Shown: positions 28,565 to 38,686, numbered from the stretch's first letter. The stretch is DNA of 64,000 nt from Strigamia acuminata (GCA_949358305.1 OX442314.1:36863211-36927210), one strand, 5' to 3'. The notes: generated by a model from the sequence alone, not told the origin. Numbers and translations: made by a program.

Positions 28565-28635
28565 GATCTAGCCAAGGCTTTTGACAGAATTAATTATTTT
28601 ATATTGCTCAGAAGTTGTGTTTCTATGCTTCAAAC
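28565..28635 (+). pseudogene. non-LTR reverse transcriptase motif fragment
   Basis: Reads DLAKAFDRINYFILLRSC, matching motif A of non-LTR retrotransposon RT (L-D-x-x-K-A-F-D-x-(V/I)-N). Nothing more of an RT is visible around it. A second copy lies at 62123-62160. In both it precedes a kinase fragment by about 250-300 bp. Confidence 0.5.
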
Positions 28636-28864
28636 TGAAATCCAGTGTGCTCTGCATCTCTTACCACTCATGAGGAGCGTCCAGTGCCTCATGGCCCTCT
28701 CCTGACCACTTGACATTCATTCACTACTCACAAAACTAAGCCTCTTATGTAAAAACATAAAATGTTTAGAACCTGTCCAACCAGAATTTTCAACTGGAAT
28801 GTCTATTAACATTACTGAGACATTTATCCATTATTTCTTTTAAGTTTATACTGTATAGAAGTTA

Positions 28865-29046
28865 GTTTGGAGCACTGCTTGCTTGGCGTTTGATTTGGCA
28901 ACCCGCCATTTTTTGTTTGAGATTCATGCTGAGGAGAGTCGAGATGAGTATTTTCAGATTAGTGGGAGGGAAAGAAAAGCGTGGGTTGTTTAATTTGCTT
29001 ACTAAAGAACATGGTTCGGGTGAAGGACAAGCGCAAGAGTTTTCGC
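28865..29046 (+). pseudogene. SRPK-like kinase fragment 2
   Basis: Covers VWSTACLAF through ATR-LF, the VGGKEKRGLFNLLTKEHG block and QAQEFSQ of the kinase C-lobe, with small deletions. It then switches within a few bases to the hexapeptide minisatellite (ADEADALLERGMRPKQRS, 29047-29100). Confidence 0.8.
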
Positions 29047-29227
29047 AGCTGACGAAGCCGATGCGCTTCTCGAACGAGGAATGCGTCCTAAACAAAGGTC
29101 GGTTATACATAAAGTTTACGACGTAAAGTATGGGATTTTTTTAAAGATTTTTGTTTAATAATGTTTATTTTCTTTAGGAAGCAAATGGAAATTTACTCAA
29201 TGGCTTATGGAAATATTCCACACTGTA

Positions 29228-29990
29228 CAGTGGAGGGCAAAAGTAAGTTTACAAACGCATTACGTTGATTCTCCTGGCTGTATCTCAGGAAAAAAGAGAG
29301 AAAAATTAATGAAATTTTAACTGGATGCTTGTACAACATCCTACTTTATTCACCTAAAATTTTATCAAAATCTATCCATTAGTTTCTGAGAAAAAATTTT
29401 TTTTGTGAAGTGACATCAAAAAGTAAAGGGCAAAATTATCCACAAACAATTACCCATATACAGGAAACCATCTCCAAGCCATTTTACTATTGGGATGGTT
29501 TTTCCATACGCGGTCTACAACATTAAATTAAGGGTATCATTGACAAATATACTTATAAAAAAGTATTGGAGGACTGTTATGCTTCCATTTGCAGATGATA
29601 AACTGCCTTTGACATGGATATTTCAGCAGAAAAATGATTCTAAACATAAAGTCAAGCAGAGTCAAGGCAATTGCTCAGTGTTTCACAATGGGATTGCTTG
29701 TGGTTTGGATGTTTAAATGAAGTGTATGAGTGACTACACATGTGTTTATGGATAAATTTAATTATTTGCCGCATATTTTATAATGGGAATGGCTAATTGT
29801 TTGTGGATAATGGGTATGTAAACTTAATTTTGCCCTTTACTGTTTGATGTCACTTCACAAAAAAATTCTTTTCTCAGAAACTAATGGATAGATTTTAATA
29901 AAATTTCATTAATTTTTCTCTCTTTTTTCCTGAGATACAGCCGGGAGAATCAACGTGATGTGTTTGTAAGCTTACTTTTTCCCCCCACTG
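29228..29990. mobile_element. 763-bp Tc1/mariner-type element with transposase remnant
   Basis: Flanked by TA (29226-29227 and 29991-29992) and ends CAGTGGAGGG...CCCCCCACTG. The two arms are inverted copies over at least 150 bp, with AAACTAATGGATAGATTTT-like sequence in each. The inner part keeps a 73-codon frame (29495-29716) with LPLTWIFQQKNDSKHKVK, clearly the Tc1 W-I-F-Q-Q-D-N-D-P-K-H region, with the catalytic D changed to K. Copies of the host repeat without it (51893, 26565) show the empty TA site. Non-autonomous. Confidence 0.88.
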
Positions 29991-29992
29991 TA

Positions 29993-31400
29993 TGCTTTAT
30001 TTCACAATTTTCACTTTTGTATTAATTTTTAATTTCCAATTTAATTTTGAGCTGTAGATGAATTGAGTTTGGCCAATCATTTGTCGCATCTAGCAATTAG
30101 TTGTTTTTATTATTTTGGCTCTATATTTCATGATAAGTTTTAGTCTAACCAAACCAGTGTTTTTCAACCTCTATCCAATGGCAAGCCCTTTTTGTGCCTG
30201 GAATTTCCTTATGACCCTGAGTGTATAAGTGTGTAAGTAGGGATATATATATTATATTTTGGCAATTTTCCACGAACCCCAACCCTCCATATGGCTTTAG
30301 ATCGTCTCAACCTTTTGTGAAGTCTTGACTACGCTTTAAGCATGTCCTAAGTAAGTTGGGAAAGAGATAGAGATGAGGTGGGTTGCCAAAATTTAGAGTA
30401 TTTAAATGTTAATTCAACTGGTCTTACTAAATATGTTAAAAGCAAAGCCAGACTTTTAAGTTTGTTCGGGGTCGATTATAGATGCTTCGGTTATAGTAGC
30501 GACAGCTAACGAGGTCGCCGTTGCGCTCAACACATTTCCTAATCTGCAGACCTTGTCCATCACGACAACCTAGCATTTTTTAATGGTAAAGTTTATTTCT
30601 TATATGATTTTTTAAAGATTTGTTTAATAATGTTTATTTTCTTCAAAAAGCAAATGAAAATCTAGTCAATAGCTTCTGGAAATATTCCGCACCGTATGCT
30701 GTATTTCACTATTTTAATTTTTGTATTAATTTTGGATTTTTAATTTTATTTTGAGTTGTTTCAATTTACTTTTGAAATTATGCTTTTATTTGTTGTTTTT
30801 TGCAGTTATATTTTCTCTGTAATGCCAGTAACAGTGTGACATTTATGGTTTTTATAATTATTATCTTAAGTTTGGAATTTTCTTTCCTAAAGAACCTTTC
30901 TAATTTCAAAGCAACTTTGTTTATTTATCAATTTTTTTTGTATTTTCTTATCAGTACAATTAGGGAGTTGCTGTGGTAACAGCTTTAAGTTTCAAGCCTT
31001 CATGGCATCCTGCAGGCTTGAACAGTTCACATCCTGTCTGGGGAAAGTTTACTACTTTTGAGTCAGTCTGGAAATTGCAACGGGTTGCAAAAGTGCATTA
31101 GTAATTGGCTGCTGAACAAATCCCCAGTGTGTTCCACAGGTGCACTGTATGGTGAGGGATTTTTTTGCAGTGAATGTTTATTTTCTTTTTTTTTTTTAGA
31201 ATGCCAAAGGGTGTCTAGAAATAGTGCCAGGAAATGGCACATTACACATGCTAAATCGAGCAAGTAGCGATTGAAAAAACAATAAAATCGCTGCCCCATA
31301 ATTTGTGGTGACCCTGAGTCGTTATTTAATAGTTTAATGTGTTTTTATTAAATAAATAGTCACCACGGAAGAAGTTGAATATTTTGTATTATATTGTTTT
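29993..31400. repeat. mosaic dispersed repeat, sixth copy
   Basis: Continuation of delta, epsilon (30215-30310), another delta (30647-30770) and alpha (30964-31075). 30890-32190 is nearly collinear with 49670-50990, so this is one half of a larger duplication. Confidence 0.75.
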
Positions 31401-31402
31401 AT

Positions 31403-31455
31403 ACCGAATGCCGATGTTTGGAGCACTGTTTGCTTGGCGTTTGATTTGGCGACCC
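31403..31455 (+). pseudogene. SRPK-like kinase fragment 3 (short)
   Basis: Only PNADVW, then the WSTACLAF/LAT region, ending at GCGACCC where module epsilon begins. A matching copy is at 50197-50250. Confidence 0.7.
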
Positions 31456-31743
31456 TTGGTGTATAAGTGTATAGATAGGTATATGTGTATTACATTTTGG
31501 AAATTTTCCACGAATCCCCCATATGGGTTTACATCGTCACGATCTAGTTTACTACGTGCCTCCTTGTGGGTCTTTGCAGAAGGGCAGCTTAATTGCATCG
31601 TTAAATAATATGTAGTTTATTTCTGCTGGCAGCACAATTAATCCAAAATGATTCTATATGCATGTCTTATGCAAATCATTTAGTTTTTATGATTTTTTGC
31701 CAAAGTGTCTGTGGACGCTCAGGAATAACATCAATAATAAATA

Positions 31744-31983
31744 ATGGATATGGACCAACTTATCGGATTAGTATACGCCGCTTCAGCTATAACAGATGAA
31801 CCTAAAATGTTAGATAAAATAAACGAGTTGTGGGTTTTTCTCAAGTCAGATATAGTAAAAGTATTGCTTAAGTATTTTTGGTTCTGGACAAACGACGAGA
31901 AATGTGATAGTACAAGTAAAGAGATGGCAATTTCTGCTGATATAACGTGTCGGATATATTTTTTCCATTTCTTAGCGTTCTGA
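31744..31983 (+). CDS. unknown 79-codon frame, duplicated at 50548
   Basis: Reads MDMDQLIGLVYAASAITDEP and continues to a Phe/Trp-rich end. The same-length frame at 50548-50787 differs at three bases by my reading, and all three change the residue. That fits neutral drift in a young duplicate rather than a conserved gene. No family recognised. Confidence 0.3.
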   Translation: MDMDQLIGLVYAASAITDEPKMLDKINELWVFLKSDIVKVLLKYFWFWTNDEKCDSTSKEMAISADITCRIYFFHFLAF

Positions 31984-32190
31984 TGGCCATCTTACGGACA
32001 ATATCAAAAAAATCACTTAACATGTAGCGAGGGTACTCTTGGCAGCTGAAAAATCGCCTCAGTTGAAGAGGAATAGCCAGAAAGTCAGTGGCTCACCATG
32101 CCAAGGCACAGATGTTAACAAATTTTGATTTATTAACTCGTTCTATGTTTTCAACAAAAGTAGTATAGTTCCATAAACCTTGGCGGTGAA

Positions 32191-33043
32191 CAGTGTTGGG
32201 CACGGTACCCCCAACGAGTACTGCGGTACATTTACGCGGTACTTGCGCCGGCGATAAAAAGTACCGCGGTCCCGGTACGCGGTACCTGGTGCGGTACCGC
32301 GTTACCGGTACGCGGTACATCCTGCTTCCGCAAATAGTACCGCGGTCCCGATACAGTACCGGTACCGGGATTTTGCGGTACTCTCGCGGTACTCGGGAAA
32401 ACGCGAGAAAACACGAGAATTTCGTGTTTTCTCCCGTTTTCCATTTTTTTTTTAAGTTGATGTTTACACTCATTCAACGGGTCATCCTCATCCATTATGA
32501 TTTGATTTGTGGAAAAGCGACTTGAATCTCTTTCGAATACTCTACGTACGATAACCGCTTCTGCGTTAAAGACGTTTTTGAAAGAGAGATTTCGCCGGAA
32601 ATCGAGTTGAGAATCCATTTAAAAATAGACATTTAAAGTAATAAAAAAAAAAGAAGAATGTACAAATTAACTTTTAAAGTGTTTTATTAGTAATACAACT
32701 GGAAACGACTCGTTTCCAGTTGTATTACTCGTTTCAAACGAGTGTAAACGAGTGTAAACAATAAAACATACACTTTTAACGTTGAAAACGGGAGAAAACG
32801 CGAGAATCTCGCGTTTTCTCGCGTTTTCTCGAGTACCGCGAGAGTACTGCAAATTCACGGTACCGGTACTGCATTGCGCCGAATGTACCGCGGTACAAGT
32901 CCCGGTACTACCGGGGACTGCGAAAAGTAACGCGGTACCGGTACTCAGCTTGAACAAAAGTACCGCGGTACAGGCTGCGGTACAGTAACGGTACCGCCGT
33001 TACTGGTATCGCCGGTACCGGTACTGTACCGTGCCCAACACTG
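32191..33043. mobile_element. 853-bp hAT-type non-autonomous element with CGGTAC arrays
   Basis: Ends are perfect inverted copies CAGTGTTGGGCACGGTAC / GTACCGTGCCCAACACTG, flanked by an 8-bp duplication GCGGTGAA (32183-32190, 33044-33051). The CAGTG start and 8-bp duplication fit hAT. Each arm holds many CGGTAC/GTACCG motifs, then AAAACGCGAGAAAAC-type runs. The centre has a 39-bp perfect palindrome. The related repeat at about 50985 has the site without the insertion. Open frames within it are by-products of the motif arrays. Confidence 0.9.
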
Positions 33044-33051
33044 GCGGTGAA

Positions 33052-33734
33052 CCACACCGCCTACCATTTTTTTTATTTTTGAGCGAGCGATAAAAACCAC
33101 TCACAAAAGGAGCTGCACTGCAACAGTATAGGTGTTGGAAAAACTGGAAAGTTGGTTCAAACAGCTGCGGGTCACACAATGTCAACCATGTCTTTTCTAA
33201 GTGAAATAATGTGATATTTAAATATAGCAATTTATTGCGACAAAGTTGTAGCGATAGCAGTGATTGTTTGGCAGTATTGGTTTGGCGGTAACAATCTTGG
33301 CGGTAGTTTTTGTAGTTACAATTTCTCTGCATGCTAGTTACACTAACATTTATGGTTATGATAATTGTTATCTCAAGTTTTGAATTGTGTGTTTGATTAT
33401 GGTTTTTCTTTTCCTACTACCGCAGATTGTTTCATGATTACCATGACCGTGCCAAAAAACTTTTTTTAAAATAACTTTTTCTTAACAATATTAAAAACTA
33501 AATGTATGGGGCAGATAAGGATTTTTATTTTAACTAGGTTTAGCTTGGTTTCAGAATTAAATGAACCGTTTTTGAAACATTAAAGGACATGGGTTCCACC
33601 AGGTGTATACAGTATAATGAGGCCAATTTCATTACAACTGTTATCCCAGAACAACTTTATCTGAAAGAAAGTACGCACCATTAGGGCTTTTTTAGGAACC
33701 ATTGATCCTATTCAAGAGGACGCGTTTGTCGAAC
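33052..33734. repeat. mosaic dispersed repeat, seventh copy
   Basis: Gamma (33109-33215) and AT-rich sequence matching 51060-51650 and 25760-26330. No gene. Confidence 0.75.
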
Positions 33735-33896
33735 CCGATGCGCCCGCCCGAGCCGATGCGCCCGCCCGAGCCGATGCGCCCGCCCGAGCCGATGCGCCCG
33801 CCCGAGCCGATGCGCCCGCCCGGGCCGATGCGCCCGCCCGAGCCGATGCGCCCGCCCGAGCCGATGCGCTCGTCGAAGCAGATGCGCTTCTCGGAC
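33735..33896 (+). repeat. 18-bp GC-rich minisatellite encoding ADAPAR
   Basis: Seven 18-bp units CCGATGCGCCCGCCCGAG (33735-33860, one with a single change), then two degenerate units. In one plus-strand frame it reads repeated ADAPAR, open from about 33668, and continues into the conserved block MRLKQRSVISLHKVYDVKY. Same position in the repeat as the copies at 26336, 29047 and 51660. Confidence 0.92.
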
Positions 33897-35090
33897 GAGA
33901 AATGCGCCTTAAACAAAGGTCGGTTATAAGCTTACATAAAGTTTACGACGTAAAGTATGAGATTTTTTTTAAAGATTTTTGTTTAATAATGTTTATTTTC
34001 TTTAGGCAGCAAATAGAAATTTACTCAATGGTTTATGGAAATATTCCACACTGTATGCATTATTTCACAATTTTCACTTTTGTATTAATTTTTTATTTCC
34101 TATTTAATTTTGAGCTGTAGATGAATTGGAAAGAAGACATGAGTTTGACCAATCTTTTGTCGCAAGTAGCAGATGTTAGTTGTTTTTATTATTTTTGCTC
34201 TATATTTCATGATAAGTTTTAGTCTAAACCAGTGTTTTTCAAACTCTATCCAATCGCGACCCCTTTTTGTTCGTGGAATTTCCGTATGACCCTGGGTGTA
34301 TATCTGTGTAAGTGTGTATATGTATTGCATTTGGCAATTTTCCACGAACCCCAACCCTCCATATGTGAAGTCTTGACTACGCATGTCCTAAGTAAGTTGG
34401 GAAGAGATAGAAATGAGGTGGGTTGCCAAAAAATAGAGTTTTGAAATGTCAATTTCACTGGTCTCACTTTCCAGATGTTTCCACATCTTAAACAAAATGC
34501 CTTATTTAAAAGTATCTGAAATAATCTTTGGAACAATCCCACGATGAAGGTGGCTGCCAGCATGGTGCACTACAACGTGTCTCCTTGTGGGTCTCCACAA
34601 GTCGCTATATTTTGCAGAAGGGCAGCTTAATTGGATAGTTAAATATGCCATGTAGTTTATTTCTGCTGGGAGCACAATTAATCCAAAATGGTGCTTTAGA
34701 CTCACAAATCAGTTGAAGAGGAATAGCCAGAAAGTCAGACACAGATGTTAACATATTGATTTACTAACTCGTGCTACGTTTTCAGCATTACTAGTATAGC
34801 TACATAAACATAAGGTGAACAACACCGCCTAACAATTTTTTTCGTTTTAAGTGAGTGATAAAAACCACTCACCAAAGGAGCTGCACTGCAACAGTATAGG
34901 TGTTGGAAAAACTGGAAAGTTGGTTCAAACAGCTGCGGATCACACCATGTCAACATGTCTTTTCTAACTAAAATAATGTGTTATTTAAATATAGCAGGTT
35001 ATCATGACAAGGAATTGCAATGGGAGAAAGCGCAATACATGCTTCAAAGCGAATTTGTTTATTTAATGAGACCAATGAGAAATCACGTCG
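33897..35090. repeat. mosaic dispersed repeat, eighth copy
   Basis: Delta (34002-34120), epsilon (34285-34375), beta (34577-34693), gamma (34878-34982), the start of a segment shared with 27480-27600 and 22860-22920. No gene. Confidence 0.75.
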
Positions 35091-35507
35091 ATGGACCAAG
35101 CCATCAAAACAATGGACTCATTGCGCACACACGAGTACGAGCAACTGGGCTTGCTGAACCAAAGGATGCCACTACCCGACGATTTCCTCACGCCCACGAT
35201 GCTAAAAGCTGTCGAAGAGTCAAAGAAGACAAAGGATTTTTTAAAACAATACACGCTTTCAACATCCAGACGTTTTGCACAATTTAAACAACTTCCACCT
35301 GCAATACAAGCAATTAATGCACCACCGAAGCAACCAGTTCCGGAAGTGCATGAACCATCTAGCAGCAGCAGCAGCAGTTTGGAAACTAAAGACGACACGC
35401 AAAAGAGTTCAGCAGCAGGAGCAGTGCAAAAATCAACTGTAAAAATCAATGGAGCAAAGATTGAACTGCCTGCCAACTTGCCCTTGGACCATGTGTTTGT
35501 TAGATGA
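35091..35507 (+). CDS. unknown 138-codon frame in repeat DNA
   Basis: Starts at ATG 35091 and reads MDQAIKTMDSLRTHEYEQLG, then LPDDFLTPTMLKAVEESKKT, a polyserine tract from an AGC microsatellite, and a tail VKINGAKIELPANLPLDHVFV. Decayed partial copies lie at 27600-27840 and 53098-53160. It looks like the longest surviving piece of a repeat-encoded protein. No family recognised; upstream gamma-module codons could belong to it. Confidence 0.35.
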   Translation: MDQAIKTMDSLRTHEYEQLGLLNQRMPLPDDFLTPTMLKAVEESKKTKDFLKQYTLSTSRRFAQFKQLPPAIQAINAPPKQPVPEVHEPSSSSSSSLETKDDTQKSSAAGAVQKSTVKINGAKIELPANLPLDHVFVR

Positions 35508-35621
35508 TGACCTGTCAGATCAAATTTTTGAGGATACTTTATCAGAAGACCAACGGTTCCAGATGTTGCAATGGAGGAAAACACCACCGCCCCATCCTAG
35601 TATTTTTTAATTGTAAAGTTT

Positions 35622-36270
35622 ATCACGGGTGTCCTTTCTACTCTTTAAATTTTCCTTTTCCTTCTTCACTTTTCCCCTAGTCAATATATGCACGTGACCT
35701 TGTCGCGAGTTTATTTTACCAAGTGTCATCATTTCATACTTGTGACACTCGATCAGCTGACCGATAGATAGTGATAAGTATCGGGTGAATTCGATATGAT
35801 TTCACTTCGCGGCCGATATTCAACCGGACTACAAGTCAATTGTTTTTCATTACCTATTTATTCTAACCACTATCCCTTAACACCCATCTTTTTAATCACC
35901 CGGTGGTATTCAAAGCCCCCATTGTGCCATTGAAACATCCGGACTTATCGATTTATTTCAAATTAAACACCATTCGATATTAGGAATCGAATCTCTAATT
36001 TAATTGCACAAAGGAACTAGGATTTTCTAATGACCGACACCCTCGTTGAAGGTCATTAGGTCCTATTCAAGACTCAAACTCGGGCTCAGCAGCAAGTCAG
36101 GGCCCAAAGTCGGTCGCAGGATCTAGTCAGGACCCAGACACAGAGGAAGGTATCCAAACACTACCGGTAGCTGATAACGTCACAAATTCGATCTTGAAGA
36201 AATTCCGAGAACCTGCGTACGCGTGTTTGACCCACGTATTATTTGAAACGACATAGTTACAAACGTATTT
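35622..36270. other. insertion of unknown origin inside a repeat
   Basis: The host repeat (AATTGTAAAGTTTA / TATTTCTTATATGA) is interrupted by about 640 bp of less AT-rich sequence not seen elsewhere in the window. It contains an open tail without ATG (about 36050-36250; GPIQDSNSGSAASQGP, then LKKFREPAYACLTHVLFETT and a stop). No convincing target duplication or terminal repeats were found. It may be a captured gene fragment or an old solo LTR. Confidence 0.4.
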
Positions 36271-37015
36271 CTTATATGAATTTTTAAAGATTTTTATTTA
36301 ATAATGTGTATTTTCTTTAGGAGGCAAATGGAAATCTACTCAATGGCTTCTGGAATTATTCCACAACGTTTCCTTTATTACACTATTTTTATTTTTGTAT
36401 TAATTTTTAATTTTTAATTTTATTTTGAGTTGTTTCTAATGATTTAATACAACATATTTATGCCATCAGGCGGCATTTGCATCATAATTGTATTCAAATT
36501 CTGCAACAAACCATCTTGAAATTTAGAAATTTAGAAATCTCGTCAGTATAAAATCTCAACATTTCTGTCTAACTTGTCAGTAAGAATTAATCTGAAGATG
36601 ATAGGATCCCTATCATAGGGACAATTTGTCAGCAATACTGTAACTGCCAACCATACCCTCCAGCTCCATACATCATTTTTAATTTTAAAGTTTGCTTATA
36701 AGATTTTTTTTTAAAGATTTTGATTTAATAATGTTTATTTTCATCAGGAAGCAAATGAAAACCTAGTCAATAGCTTCTGAAAATATTCCGCACCTTATGC
36801 TGTATTTCACTATTTTCATTTTTGTATTAATTTTTTATTTTTTATTTTATTTTGAGTTGTTTCAATTTACTTTTGAAATTATGCTTTTATTTGTTACTCA
36901 CAAAACTAAAAACATAAAATGTTTAGAACTTGTCCAACCATAATTTTCAAATGGAATGTCTATTAACATTACTGAGACATTTATCCATTATTTCTTTCAA
37001 GTTTATATAGAAGTT
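36271..37015. repeat. delta-module repeats
   Basis: Two delta copies (36320-36430 and 36750-36860) and the segment that precedes kinase fragments (AACATTACTGAGACATTTAT). No gene. Confidence 0.75.
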
Positions 37016-37283
37016 AGTTTGGAGCACTGCTTGCTGGCGTTTGATTTGGCAACCCGCCATTTTTTGTTTGAGATTCATGCTGAGGAGAGTCGAGATGAGG
37101 ATACGCAACACATGAGTATTTTCAGATTAATGGGAGGGAAAGAAAAGCGCGAGTTGTTTAATTTGCTTACTAAAGAACATGGTTGGGATGAAGAAGAATC
37201 GCAAGAGTTTTCGTAGTTTTTGTTGCTGATGTTGTCTATTGATCCTAAAAGATGTTCGTCAGCAAAAGATGCACTCACACATT
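37016..37283 (+). pseudogene. SRPK-like kinase fragment 4
   Basis: The C-lobe from VWSTAC through LFEIHAEESRDEDTQHMSIF, GGKEKRELFNLLTKEHGWDE and DPKRCSSAKDALTH, with a one-base deletion near the start and a TAG in place of a Gln/Phe region. It ends at ACTCACACATT, as do fragments 6 and 7, so these share a common break point. Confidence 0.85.
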
Positions 37284-37366
37284 TAATATAAGTATATATT
37301 TGTCTAAACATTGAATAAATTTTGAATTACTAACTCATTGTGGCTTTAATTCCTATATCTAAGCTA

Positions 37367-37501
37367 ATGGGTATTAAGGAGCTATCTTCTCATGAGGAAT
37401 TAAGCATTTTAGTAGCTACATCTAATGGTGAATTAGACGATTTATTATTTAATTTACTACTAGATTACCAGCAGTTTTTTCAAAACTCCAAGAGGGTGTG
37501 A
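37367..37501 (+). CDS. 44-codon frame conserved in kinase repeat units
   Basis: Reads MGIKELSSHEELSILVATSN, then GELDDLLFNLLLDYQQFFQ and ends in TGA. A matching 40-codon frame lies at 62776-62898 and a frameshifted copy at about 60313. It could be the N-terminal exon of a transposase or another lost gene. It lies just before the element B insertion. Confidence 0.3.
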   Translation: MGIKELSSHEELSILVATSNGELDDLLFNLLLDYQQFFQNSKRV

Positions 37502-37527
37502 TGGATAAAAAGATTTTTGAAAAGACT

Positions 37528-38684
37528 TGTCACGGTCCGGTGTTCACGCGTACGAGTGGTACGCATTGTTTCCCCCGTGTTGTGTTTCTAATAAACCCTA
37601 ATTGTGTTCCTACCTTGTGTTGTTTTCATTTTGTCTTATGTTTAGCCAAATTCTCCTCATTTTCCCTCATTTCTTCCTTTCTTATCCTTTACTCACTCCT
37701 AACTCTCTTTTCTCTCTCACTTCTCTCTTATCTCTTCCTAGTTTTTCTATTTCTGTTTATTATTTTGATGCGAACTCATTTGCATTTCTATTCTGGTCAG
37801 TACGCGTCGACGTTAGTCATACACTTAGTATGCACCGACTGTACTGATTGGCTCTTGACTCTTCCGTGATTGGTTGAGCTTGGATGAGTCCAAGTTTACC
37901 TTTCACCCTATTTTTCCCTTTTTTCCTCAGTTAAGCTCTGTATCCCGAACGCGTAGGTGCTCCTCGGAGCCAGTGCTCATGGCAGAGTCTTAGCTCACTT
38001 ACGAAGCTCACTCGTTGCTTTGTTTTCACCTAGTAGTTCTGAGATATGACTCTAGGTTTTCACCTCATTATAATCAGTGTTAGCTCACACTTTTATCCAC
38101 TTGAACCTGTCGTTTTTCCGCTCCTTTTCGTATCGTTTTAAGCGCCGTGACGCGTCGCTATTTAGGCAGGATAAGTTTGTTTGGCTTTCAAACTGAAGTC
38201 TTTGTGTCTATTTATTTCATGCATTCGGCGCGTAGCTTAGTTTCGCCGCTCACAACGAGCTTTAGCTTAATTAAGCATTAGTTTGAGGTTTAGTTTAGAT
38301 TTGAGTGACCGTGCAGGCCAGTTACGCACGCGTTAGCACGCATTTCACGCTTCACTTCGACAGCGAGGCGGACGCTTGTGAGTCGGACGTTACGTGTTTC
38401 GTTTAACTTCGTGTGATCTTGTGATCTGCACGATACGTTGCGGGACGCGCGTTGGGTCTTGACTCTGGTGACCGCTAAGCAAATTCTGTCCCCCCATTTT
38501 AGTAGCTCGGAATACCTGGCCAAAATAAATATTCGTGTAAAGATCGGGATCTGGAGTGTGTGCTACCGACATAAGGCGTGCACTCACGGCTGGGCAGGTC
38601 TCAAGGACCAGGCTCCCAAGAATTTCTGTATCGCGGCGTCTTTCAAACGCGTCCCAAACCGCTCGGGAAACGCGATTCATTACA
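37528..38684 (+). repeat. element B 5' LTR
   Basis: TGTCACGG...TTACA, 1157 bp. Contains AATAAA at 37590-37595 and again near 38523. Short frames inside it appear in both LTRs and are not genes. Confidence 0.95.
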
Positions 38685-38686
38685 CG

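Noticed and set aside
32093-32618. Overlapping 110-128-codon frames on both strands of the hAT-type element
   Set aside because: They are created by CGGTAC motif arrays that lack stops; no transposase domain is visible.
33735-33896. 18-bp repeats as a regulatory operator array
   Set aside because: Head-to-tail minisatellite in a dispersed repeat with variable unit number and a coding-like frame; no support for a binding-site role.
37498-37869. 123-codon frame in the element B LTR
   Set aside because: Repeated in the other LTR (46566-46919), composed of a pyrimidine-rich tract; lies in regulatory sequence.
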